From Spirochaetaceae bacterium (GTDB lineage Bacteria; Spirochaetota; Spirochaetia; SZUA-6; Fen-1364), in NCBI GenBank assembly GCA_003170115.1, contig PMZS01000214.1:897-6222 (forward strand): a stretch of DNA of 5,326 bases. Reading direction: 5' to 3'. This document shows, one piece after another, positions 1-5,326 of the stretch. The position numbers were made by a program, and so were the translations under genes. Positions within the stretch are counted from its first letter, which is position 1. Each line of letters starts with the position of its first letter. Under the pieces are notes generated by a model that was not told where the DNA came from, ran no database searches, and saw nothing but the letters and a program-made list of their open reading frames with translations.

Positions 1-7
1 GCCTCAT
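1..7 (-). CDS. Possible start of the next gene (partial, perhaps the partner permease)
   Basis: The coding strand ends ATGAGGC, where the ATG at 7-5 overlaps the permease stop TGA at 6-4. Every other junction in this operon is an overlap or near-abutment, so a coupled start here is plausible. LptF/LptG-family genes usually occur as adjacent pairs, so the product may be the partner permease. GGAG sits immediately against the ATG, too close to serve it, while GGGG seven bases upstream is better placed. Only two codons are visible, so this is a contextual inference. Confidence -1.
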
Positions 8-1290
8 CTCCGGGCCCCGGTGATGAAGAATATCGCTCCCGCCAGCAGGACGATGGCGTCCGGGAACCACATGGAGAGTGCCGGCGAGAGGGACATGCGC
101 ACGCCGAATGTCTGCCCGGCCACGAGCAGGCCCCAATACACGATGGCGACGAACAACCCGACTCCGAACCCGACGGTCCGCCCGCTTCGTCGGGCTCGGA
201 CGCCGACGGGAAAGGCGAAGAATGCGAACACAAGGCACCCGATGGGCATCGAGAACTTGCGGTGGAACTCCACACGGTAGGATTGAAGGCTCAGGTCGCC
301 CACGCTGCGCGCCCTTTCCGCTGTCAGGTTCCGCCACAGAGTCTCGACCGCCGCGCGCTCCGCTCCGATTCTCCCGGGATCCGCGGCAAGCGCGAGCTCG
401 GCGGCCCGCAGCCCGCCGGAAAGCCCGAGTGAGAGCCCGCCGAGCTTCTCGTCCTTCTGTTTCTGCGACGCTTCCTGCTCCTTCGACTTCTGACGGATCT
501 GTTTCCACACGTCAGCCGAGCTCATTGTGGAGGGAGTCAGCCCGCCGATGGACACCGTGCTGATGTTCTTCAGCAGGATCGTGTAGACCATTGAATCGGA
601 GAGCGTGTAGTCAAACCTGTCACCGTCACGGGGGTAGCTGAGCTGGGAGAACACGTGGTCCAGAGACAGGGAAACAATCCCGCCCTGCTCCGGGCTCTCG
701 TCAAGCCGCGCGGCCGCCGCCGTGATGATCCGGCGGTTGCCCTCCACTGACTTGTCGACGATCAGGATGTCGCGAAGCTGCCTTCCGTCCACCGCCCCCG
801 TGATGATCGTGGTGTTCTCGAATCGTTTCACCGAGTACGGCTCCAGCTCCAACCCGGGGTTCGAGTAGAGGACTCGTCGATAGACCTCCGCGAAGCGCAG
901 GTTTCCCAGGGGCAGGAAGTAATCGTTGGTGACAAACGAGATCGCGGAAAAAGCGACGCCCAGCACGAGCATCGGCAGGAGAAGCTGGCGCGGCGGCACG
1001 CCCAGGGAGCCGAAGGCCAGCAGCTCGTTGTCCGAGGAGAGACGTCCGACCGCCATCAGGGCGCCGACGAGTGATCCGAACGGAAAGGAGAAGGCAATGA
1101 CAATGGGCAGCGAGTAGACGATGAGGCGCACCACGTCCCAGAATGCCACCTTCTTCGAAAATATCTCCTCAGCCATGACGAGGATCTGGTTGAGGAAAAA
1201 CAGGAAGAAGAAGAAAAGAAAAGCGACGACAAAGGAAATGAGGTATTCGCGGCCGACGTAGAGCCAGGTCAGCCTATGGGTGCGCGCCAT
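4..1290 (-). CDS. LptF/LptG (YjgP/YjgQ) family permease
   Basis: LptF and LptG are the membrane halves of the LptB2FG ABC exporter, which takes lipopolysaccharide from the inner membrane to the periplasmic LptC-A-D bridge. The 428-residue product has the family layout: TM1 about 14-37 (very Phe-rich), TM2 55-80, TM3 102-124, a periplasmic beta-rich domain, then TM4 344-366, TM5 372-394 and TM6 404-425. Characteristic stretches are SSDNELLAFGSLGVPP after TM2 and EFHRKFSMPIGCLVFAFFAF entering TM4. E. coli LptF and LptG are about 360 residues. The excess lies mainly between the beta domain and TM4, where residues about 257-335 are charged and helix-prone (KQIRQKSKEQEASQKQKDEK). The start is set by a GAGG site, and the stop overlaps a further ATG as ATGA. 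I cannot decide from sequence alone whether it is the LptF or LptG partner. The ATPase partner LptB is not in the window. Some diderms with this family lack classical LPS, so the cargo is uncertain. Confidence -1.
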   Translation of the reverse strand: MARTHRLTWLYVGREYLISFVVAFLFFFFLFFLNQILVMAEEIFSKKVAFWDVVRLIVYSLPIVIAFSFPFGSLVGALMAVGRLSSDNELLAFGSLGVPPRQLLLPMLVLGVAFSAISFVTNDYFLPLGNLRFAEVYRRVLYSNPGLELEPYSVKRFENTTIITGAVDGRQLRDILIVDKSVEGNRRIITAAAARLDESPEQGGIVSLSLDHVFSQLSYPRDGDRFDYTLSDSMVYTILLKNISTVSIGGLTPSTMSSADVWKQIRQKSKEQEASQKQKDEKLGGLSLGLSGGLRAAELALAADPGRIGAERAAVETLWRNLTAERARSVGDLSLQSYRVEFHRKFSMPIGCLVFAFFAFPVGVRARRSGRTVGFGVGLFVAIVYWGLLVAGQTFGVRMSLSPALSMWFPDAIVLLAGAIFFITGARR

Positions 1291-2794
1291 CCGCAGCCTC
1301 GTCGTACACCGAGACACCCCCGCCGAGCGTGCCGAAAAAGACACTCGGCGGCCTCCAGGCAATTGCGTCCACATCCAGGGAGGCCAGCCCGTCATGGATG
1401 CCGATTCGCCGCCACGAGCCGTCCGCCTTGGAGAGTATGCTGACCCCTCCTCCAAAGCTTCCGAAATACAGCGCCCGATCGGTCTCGCAGCTCGAGAGAA
1501 TCCAATCGTCCGTGATCTCCCCCCCGGCCGTCGAGTACTGCCGCACGCTTTTCGCGTCCGGTGCCCAGACCGAAAGACCTTCCCCGTACGTTCCGATCCA
1601 GATCCTCCCGTCGCGGGCAGGCAGGATCGTAGTGATATTCTCCGAGGTAAATGCCGGAATCGATTCGGAGAGGGTGCTCATCTGTCCTGTTTTCAGCTCC
1701 AGGATGACCAGCCCGACGTTCATCGTGCCGATGAGGAGCCGCCCTCGCGCCGCATCCTCCGCGATGCACGTGATGAATTTCCCCGGCAGGCTCCCGTCGT
1801 TCACCTGTTCCCAGCCGGAGTCCCCGTTTCGAAGGAGCCCGTCTCCGAGGGTGCCGGCGTAGAGAGCGCCCGCCGCCAGGCGCACCGCCTTCACGTTGTA
1901 CGCGTGGTCCGATGCCGGCTTTTCTTCGGCTCCCCACCGGGCAGTGCCCTTGCCGTACCAGGAAAGTCCCTCCGTGGTCCCGATCCAGATCCTGCGGTCC
2001 GCCACCTCGATGGATCGGGCGTAGGGCGGCGTGGGAAACGGATCACTTTTTCCGGCGGACACGGAATACCTCGACACGCCGCCGTTCCAGGTGCCCACCC
2101 ACAGGTCATCGCCATCCACACTGAGGGATGAGACGTTCGAGTCCTTCAAGCCCAGGGAGTCCGCCGTAAGAACCGACCAGAGAAGCCGCACGCGCAGCTG
2201 CCGGTAGAGTGCCGCCTCCGCGGGAGGCAGGGTTCCCCCCGAAATGCGCTGGAAATAGGAACGGGCCCGTTCGGGATCATTGAGTTGCCATGTAGAGAGC
2301 TCCGAGGCGTGCACCAGCGCAAAATCCAGGTCGGCACGCGTCCCGCTTCGGGATTCCTGAAAGATCTCCACCGCCTTCGCGTAGTACTGCAGTGCGGCCA
2401 GCCACGTGCGGGAATCATAGTAGTATCCGGCAACCGCGAGAGTGGCCGAAAAGGCTGGTCGTGACCCCGGCGCCGCATCCAGGAGTCTCTGGAGGAAATA
2501 GCGCGCCTTGTAGATGTCCCGCACCGCGAGGGAGCATTCCACGTCGAGCCCGTCCGCATCGATGAGCAGCGGTGATTCGGAGTAAAGGTTTCGCAGCTTC
2601 CGCAGAATTTCAAGGGCGCCGGGTGGATCCCCCCCGGAGAGCCTGACGCGGGCGGCGTTCAGCAGTGATTGGGCGGTCTCGTGGACTGCCGGCGTTGCGT
2701 GCGCCGCGAGTGATCCCGCGCAGAGCAGGAGGGCCAGCGCCGCTCCCCTAAATGCCCGTCGAGCCAAAGCCGCCGCTCCCCCTGGATGTCTCAT
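1274..2794 (-). CDS. Exported TPR-like plus seven-bladed beta-propeller protein of unknown function
   Basis: I do not recognise a named gene. From the ATG at 2794 it has 506 residues. The N-terminus is a signal peptide: an arginine-containing n-region, a hydrophobic core ALALLLCAGSLA, and a likely cleavage after AHA at 33. The Cys at 25 lacks a standard lipobox, so a secreted or periplasmic form is more likely than a lipoprotein. Residues about 36-205 are helical hairpins resembling TPRs (AALQYYAKAVEIF; ALEILRKLRNLY). From about 215 to 500 there are seven repeats centred on an [LIV]-x-x-G-[TS] strand: LWVGT 231, IWIGT 269, LYAGT 311, LLIGT 353, IWIGT 398, LYFGS 442 and VFFGT 485. The 38-45 residue spacing fits one complete seven-bladed propeller of the two-component-regulator (Reg_prop) type, but no kinase or transmembrane signalling domain follows. 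It overlaps dut upstream and the permease downstream, so a shared envelope role is a reasonable inference. A TTG start at 2767 (497 residues) has the better ribosome site and may be the true one. Confidence -1.
   Translation of the reverse strand: MRHPGGAAALARRAFRGAALALLLCAGSLAAHATPAVHETAQSLLNAARVRLSGGDPPGALEILRKLRNLYSESPLLIDADGLDVECSLAVRDIYKARYFLQRLLDAAPGSRPAFSATLAVAGYYYDSRTWLAALQYYAKAVEIFQESRSGTRADLDFALVHASELSTWQLNDPERARSYFQRISGGTLPPAEAALYRQLRVRLLWSVLTADSLGLKDSNVSSLSVDGDDLWVGTWNGGVSRYSVSAGKSDPFPTPPYARSIEVADRRIWIGTTEGLSWYGKGTARWGAEEKPASDHAYNVKAVRLAAGALYAGTLGDGLLRNGDSGWEQVNDGSLPGKFITCIAEDAARGRLLIGTMNVGLVILELKTGQMSTLSESIPAFTSENITTILPARDGRIWIGTYGEGLSVWAPDAKSVRQYSTAGGEITDDWILSSCETDRALYFGSFGGGVSILSKADGSWRRIGIHDGLASLDVDAIAWRPPSVFFGTLGGGVSVYDEAADGAHP
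1297..1300 (-). promoter_or_regulatory. Shine-Dalgarno (GAGG) for the LptF/LptG-family permease
   Basis: GAGG on the coding strand lies 6 bases before ATG at 1290-1288, inside the last codons of the propeller gene. It favours this start over the in-frame ATG at 1455, which would add 55 residues of non-family sequence and overlap the upstream gene by 182 bases. Confidence -1.
1304..2152 (-). repeat. Seven propeller-blade repeats (coding)
   Basis: This segment of the exported protein encodes seven diverged blades of about 38-45 residues. Each has the pattern: hydrophobic strand, D/G turn, [LI]-[WY]-x-G-[TS], a two- to four-residue Gly-rich turn, then G-[VL]-x-x-[YWL]. Blades 1, 5, 6 and 7 are closest to each other (GTWNGGVSRY, GTYGEGLSVW, GSFGGGVSIL, GTLGGGVSVY), and blade 4 is the most degenerate. 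Seven copies is the natural closure number for this fold. Confidence -1.
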
Positions 2795-3185
2795 CGATGA
2801 GCGGCTGGGCGCTGAAGCTCACGCGCACCACGGGGCTGAAGACCAGCTGGGCGATGCGGTCGCCGCTCTTGACCAGAAACTCTTCCTGCCCGAGGTTCAC
2901 CAGGATGACCTGGACCTCGCCCCGATAGTCGCTGTCGATGGTGCCGGGCGTATTAAGCACCGAGATCCCGTGCCGGGCAGCAAGGCCGGAACGGGGCCGC
3001 ACCTGAGCCTCCAGGCCGCGGGGAATCTGAATTCTCAGCCCCGTCGGGACCAGCGCACGCGCGCCAGGGGCGAGCAGGAGGTCGTGCTCCAGCCGGGCGC
3101 GGAGGTCCGCACCCGAGGCGCCCTCGGACTGGTACACGGGAACCGTTTCAGGACTGCCGGTGCAGATGATGATTGGATCTTCCAC
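2748..3185 (-). CDS. dut: dUTP diphosphatase (dUTPase), trimeric type
   Basis: The enzyme hydrolyses dUTP to dUMP and pyrophosphate, supplying the thymidylate precursor and keeping uracil out of DNA, in the cytoplasm. At 145 residues it has the normal length of the homotrimeric family, and all five motifs are present: motif 1 ASGADLRA (23-30), motif 2 PRSGLA (64-69), motif 3 NTPGTIDSDYRGE (78-90, with D84 the expected catalytic base), motif 4 GDRIAQLV (108-115), and the C-terminal lid motif 5 RGSGGFGSTG (135-144). The start is GTG. It follows the peptidase stop as TGA-GCC-GTG in the same frame, so no longer start is possible, and the next in-frame GTG would remove the first beta strand. Only a weak AGG precedes it, so translation probably depends on coupling to the peptidase. 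Identification is certain. Confidence -1.
   Translation of the reverse strand: MEDPIIICTGSPETVPVYQSEGASGADLRARLEHDLLLAPGARALVPTGLRIQIPRGLEAQVRPRSGLAARHGISVLNTPGTIDSDYRGEVQVILVNLGQEEFLVKSGDRIAQLVFSPVVRVSFSAQPLIDETSRGSGGFGSTGI
2776..2783 (-). promoter_or_regulatory. Shine-Dalgarno supporting a TTG start at 2767
   Basis: The coding strand reads AGGGGGAG, ending 8 bases before TTG at 2767-2765 in the propeller-protein frame. No comparable site precedes the ATG at 2794. Starting at TTG gives a compact signal peptide of about 24 residues and cuts the overlap with dut from 47 to 20 bases. The choice between the two starts is open, and I lean to TTG. Confidence -1.
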
Positions 3186-3188
3186 GGC

Positions 3189-4502
3189 TCATGCCTGCCC
3201 AGCGCGCCGCGGTACTCCGCGGATTTTGCGCCGCGGTACTCCATCGGCGAAGGAAAAATCGAAACCGCGGAGCCGGGCCATGCCGCGGCTGCCATATGCG
3301 AGGAGACTGAATGCGTCTCCGCGAAGGCAATGCAGTGCATGCTGCTGGATTGCTTCCGACGTGACGGCACGCAGGGCCGCAACGGACTCTTCGAACGACA
3401 GTATCCGGTCCATCATCAGGTACTGCCGAACGAGGCGCTTCATGCGCGTCTCCATGTCCTCACGGGAGAGGATCATGCTTCCCACGAGGTGACTCTTCGC
3501 GTCCTCGATCTCCGCGGGAGTCAGGGGCTCCTTCAGGAGCCGCGTCAGCTCATTGTCCAGCGCGGCGAGGAACCGCGGGGTCTGCCCCGGCGTTGTATTG
3601 GCGTAGATCGTCCACATTCCGGTGTCGGAGAAGAATGTGCGAAAGGAATAGACCGTGTAGCAGAGTGCAAGTTCCTCTCTCAGTTTCTGGAACAGGCGGC
3701 AGCTCATCGATTCGCCGAACGCGGTGCTGAAGACGAGGGAGGTGTAATAGTGGGAGATCTCGTGATCGATGGGATAGCAGGTGCCCGCATAGATCTGCAC
3801 CTGGTTGAACCGGTCAGCCACGAAGGACGCCTTTCGCTGCCATTGGGGCACCGTCCTTTGCGAGCGGCCATTTCCTGCCGGCGCGGCGAAAACCGCCGAT
3901 GCCAGATCCCGTGCCTCCCGGGCATCGAAGTTGCCCGCGACCGCGATTACCGTATTGGCCGGAACCAGCCATTCACGGGAAAACCGGACCAGATGGTCGC
4001 GCATTGCTCCCTGGACTTCCTCGACCTCGCCCGTGATTTTCCGCGCCAGGGGGTGCTCTCCCCACATCTCGCGGAGGTAACGGTCATGGCCCTTCTCCTC
4101 CGGAGAATCGTCGACGGAGCGGATCTCGTTGACGATGACCTCTTTCTCCTTCTCCAGCTCACCCTGGTCCAGGAGCGAGCCGACGGTCATGTCGGTGAGT
4201 ATATCGAAGGCAAGGCGCAGGTGCTCGCGCGGGATGATCGTGTAGAGGCAGGTGATCTCTTTTTCGGTGAAGGCATTGATGATGCCCCCGACACGGTCGA
4301 TTTCCTGCGCAATGGACAGGGCAGACCTCCGCGCGGTCCCCTTGAAAAGCATGTGTTCCAGGAGATGGGAGTACCCCCTCTGCCCGGCGCTTTCATCACG
4401 GGAACCATGGAGAAACCAGAAGCCGATGCTGAGGGTATCAGTGCGGTCGACTGGCTCGAGGAGCAGGGTTGCTCCGCTCGCCAGTCTTTCCGTATATATC
4501 AC
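3189..4502 (-). CDS. M16 (pitrilysin/processing-peptidase-like) zinc metallopeptidase
   Basis: This is a 437-residue inverzincin protease of the one-unit type (two M16 halves, about 400-440 residues). The inverted zinc motif HLLEH is at 46-50: H46 and H50 bind zinc and E49 is the catalytic base. The third ligand is E126, and E119 sits seven residues before it, matching the E-x6-E pattern of pitrilysin. The C-terminal half keeps the Arg/Tyr substrate-binding pair at R275 and Y282 (REELALCY). All residues expected of an active enzyme are therefore present. There is no signal peptide, so it is probably cytoplasmic; the substrate is unknown. The GTG start overlaps the pnp stop (GTGA) and directly precedes the conserved beginning of the family. 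Residues from about 419 form a basic tail beyond the usual fold with GVPRR repeated at 421-425 and 429-433. M16 genes next to pnp are common, as in Bacillus mlpA. Family call is firm; exact role is not. Confidence -1.
   Translation of the reverse strand: MIYTERLASGATLLLEPVDRTDTLSIGFWFLHGSRDESAGQRGYSHLLEHMLFKGTARRSALSIAQEIDRVGGIINAFTEKEITCLYTIIPREHLRLAFDILTDMTVGSLLDQGELEKEKEVIVNEIRSVDDSPEEKGHDRYLREMWGEHPLARKITGEVEEVQGAMRDHLVRFSREWLVPANTVIAVAGNFDAREARDLASAVFAAPAGNGRSQRTVPQWQRKASFVADRFNQVQIYAGTCYPIDHEISHYYTSLVFSTAFGESMSCRLFQKLREELALCYTVYSFRTFFSDTGMWTIYANTTPGQTPRFLAALDNELTRLLKEPLTPAEIEDAKSHLVGSMILSREDMETRMKRLVRQYLMMDRILSFEESVAALRAVTSEAIQQHALHCLRGDAFSLLAYGSRGMARLRGFDFSFADGVPRRKIRGVPRRAGQA
3204..3242. 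repeat. 15-bp direct repeat, period 24, at 3' end of peptidase gene
   Basis: GCGCCGCGGTACTCC occurs exactly at 3204-3218 and again at 3228-3242, separated by 9 bases. The 24-base period equals eight codons, so the duplication keeps frame and gives the repeated GVPRR in the peptidase's C-terminal tail. It looks like a small in-frame tandem duplication whose intervening bases have diverged. Confidence -1.
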
Positions 4503-5326
4503 CCGTCTCTCCGGGGAGGCCGGGGGGGGCGGTCAGAATACCCTCCAGGGCGTCGGTCCGATCCCCCGCGGGGGCCGTCGTAGCCGCCTCGTGAGCCATC
4601 ACGGAAACCGCCGCTCCGGGGCCTGTCCCCGTCGCGGCGGGGCGGGCGGCGCTCGGAGCGCTCGGTCAGCAGGCCAGGGTTGGCTTCCAGCGCTTCCTTG
4701 GTTGCCAGGTTTATCCGGCCCATGTGGTCGATCTCCGTAACCGTCACTGTGAGCACCTGCCCCTCTTTCACGACGTCGGAGACATTCTCCACCCGGGTGG
4801 CGGCCAGCTTGGATATGTGCACCAGGCCTTCCTTGCCCGGGAGGATCTCGACGAACGCGCCGAAATCCATGATGCGCTTCACCGGCCCGGTGTACGTCTT
4901 GCCCACCACCGCCTCTTCGATGAGGCCCTCCACCATGCGCTGCGCCTTCTCGGCGCCTTCCTTCAGGTGGTTGTAGATCGTGACCATGCCGTCATCGTCG
5001 ATGTTGATCGTCGAGCCTGTCTTCTCGCTCATGCCCTTTATGTTCTTGCCGCCCGGGCCGATGATGAGCCCGATCTTCTCCGTCGGCACCTTGATCGATA
5101 TCACCTTTGGCGCGAAATCGGAGATGTCGCTGCGCGGCTGGGCAATGGTGCGGTTCATGATGCCCAGGATATGCAGCCGGCCTTCCCGTGCCTGCGCAAG
5201 AGCCTTGGTGAGGATTTCCGCGCTCACACCCTCTATCTTGATGTCCATCTGGAGGGCCGTGATCCCGTCTTCCGTGCCCGCGACCTTGAAGTCCATGTCG
5301 CCGAGGTGGTCCTCTTCACCGAGGAT
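4499..5326 (-). CDS. pnp: Polynucleotide phosphorylase, C-terminal part (5' end outside window)
   Basis: PNPase is a trimeric 3'-to-5' exoribonuclease that degrades RNA with phosphate, releasing nucleoside diphosphates, in the cytoplasm and often in an RNA degradosome. The reading frame stays open to the right edge, so 275 C-terminal residues are visible and the true start is off-window. The visible part opens with the end of the second RNase PH domain. Its EDHLGDMDFKVAGT motif holds D6, D12 and K14, which match E. coli D486, D492 and K494, so the active site looks intact. A KH domain follows at about residues 73-135 with the GPGG loop at 90-93, then an S1 domain at about 141-210 (GPVKRIMDFGAFVEI...GLVHISKL). 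Residues 220-275 are a disordered-looking Arg/Gly/Pro/Asp tail with two RGG motifs, which may help bind RNA. The stop codon overlaps the next gene's start by 4 bases. Identification is certain. Confidence -1.
   Translation of the reverse strand: MLGEEDHLGDMDFKVAGTEDGITALQMDIKIEGVSAEILTKALAQAREGRLHILGIMNRTIAQPRSDISDFAPKVISIKVPTEKIGLIIGPGGKNIKGMSEKTGSTINIDDDGMVTIYNHLKEGAEKAQRMVEGLIEEAVVGKTYTGPVKRIMDFGAFVEILPGKEGLVHISKLAATRVENVSDVVKEGQVLTVTVTEIDHMGRINLATKEALEANPGLLTERSERRPPRRDGDRPRSGGFRDGSRGGYDGPRGGSDRRPGGYSDRPPRPPRRDG
4509..4512 (-). promoter_or_regulatory. Shine-Dalgarno (GGAG) for the M16 peptidase
   Basis: GGAG on the coding strand lies 6 bases before the GTG codon at 4502-4500. It lies within the last pnp codons, so re-initiation after pnp translation is likely. 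It supports the non-ATG start of the peptidase. Confidence -1.
4522..4529 (-). repeat. C8 homopolymer tract near the 3' end of pnp
   Basis: Eight consecutive C on the coding strand lie 20 bases before the pnp stop. Read in the pnp frame, the last seven form C CCC CCC, the X-XXY-YYZ phase of a -1 slippery heptamer. The -1 frame downstream is open and is the frame of the peptidase gene. The tract is seen directly; any slippage is speculative, and proline/arginine codons in GC-rich DNA produce such runs by chance. Confidence -1.
4563..4574. repeat. Perfect 12-bp GC palindrome inside pnp tail
   Basis: The sequence CCCCCGCGGGGG is fully self-complementary. As RNA it could form only a short stem with a four-base loop. 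It falls in Gly-Pro-Arg-Gly-Gly codons of the PNPase tail, has no U-tract after it, and is not a credible terminator. It is most likely a by-product of repetitive Gly/Arg/Pro codons. Confidence -1.

Larger units (their letters stand above)
4502..4669 (-). other. Low-complexity Arg/Gly/Pro-rich PNPase tail coding segment
   Basis: These codons specify PNPase visible residues 220-275, almost entirely R, G, P, D and S, with two RGG motifs and GGY repeats. Variable basic tails after the S1 domain are common in PNPases. The DNA is correspondingly simple: it includes a perfect 12-base palindrome at 4563-4574 (five C, GC, five G) and an eight-base C tract on the coding strand at 4522-4529. Such tails evolve quickly, so this is a likely site of length variation between relatives. 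Confidence -1.

Noticed and set aside
1195..1240. Purine-rich tract on the plus strand
   Set aside because: On the coding strand it is the poly-Phe/Leu first membrane helix of the permease (TTC/TTT codons), so coding explains it.
1291..1455. N-terminal extension of the permease to the ATG at 1455
   Set aside because: The extra 55 residues are Arg/Ser/Trp-rich, do not resemble the family, and overlap the upstream gene. GAGG at 1297-1300 supports the start at 1290.
1280..2131. A 283-codon plus-strand open frame
   Set aside because: It is opposite the propeller gene, whose seven regular repeats show which strand and frame is coding. The antisense product is Arg/Pro-rich with no recognisable domain.
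2701..2740. Possible lipoprotein lipobox (LLLC) in the propeller protein
   Set aside because: The residue before Cys is Leu where Gly, Ala or Ser is expected, and a good type I cleavage site (AHA) lies eight residues later. Looser lipoboxes exist in some phyla, so this is not fully excluded.
3207..3288. Five CCGCGG hexamers within 82 bases
   Set aside because: Two belong to the 15-bp repeat, and the others come from Pro/Arg/Ala codons in a high-GC gene. No spacing or symmetry suggests a protein-binding array or hairpin terminator.
4563..4574. GC palindrome as an intrinsic terminator
   Set aside because: The stem is too short, there is no following U-run, and it lies inside the pnp reading frame.
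2970..4583. A 537-codon plus-strand open frame
   Set aside because: It lies antisense to dut and the M16 peptidase, both of which have complete conserved motifs. Its translation shows no family motif, and long antisense frames are expected opposite GC-rich genes.

Overview
The window is a compact, GC-rich bacterial operon, with every supported gene on the minus strand. In transcription order (right to left) it holds the 3' part of pnp (polynucleotide phosphorylase), an M16-family zinc metallopeptidase, dut (dUTPase), an exported protein that combines TPR-like helices with a seven-bladed beta-propeller, and a six-helix permease of the LptF/LptG (YjgP/YjgQ) family. The first bases of one more gene, probably a second permease, lie at the left edge. 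No RNA gene, mobile element, CRISPR array, attachment site or terminator is visible, and there is no non-coding gap longer than a few bases.

Region by region: 4499-5326 encodes the last catalytic residues, KH domain, S1 domain and an Arg/Gly/Pro-rich tail of PNPase. 3189-4502 encodes the M16 peptidase, whose GTG start overlaps the pnp stop as GTGA. 2748-3185 encodes dUTPase, starting with GTG one codon after the peptidase stop and in the same frame. 1274-2794 encodes the TPR/propeller protein, overlapping dut by 20 or 47 bases depending on the start. 4-1290 encodes the permease, overlapping the propeller gene by 17 bases and ending in an ATGA overlap with the next gene. These junctions imply one polycistronic message with translational coupling. 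Any promoter is probably upstream of pnp, outside the window.

Functionally the operon mixes housekeeping RNA decay (pnp), nucleotide-pool cleaning (dut) and a peptidase with two envelope genes: a periplasmic or surface propeller protein and a lipopolysaccharide-type lipid export permease. LptF/LptG and a signal peptide together point to a diderm bacterium. From memory, the pnp / M16 / dut / YjgP-YjgQ order recalls spirochaetes, but that assignment is an inference and is not proven by the sequence.

Most of the window is ordinary. The points most worth checking are the uncharacterised TPR/propeller protein coupled to the permease, an extra helical insertion in the permease, and the unusual joints around the peptidase: a C8 tract in the correct phase for a -1 shift from pnp into the peptidase frame, and a single in-frame stop between the peptidase and dut.
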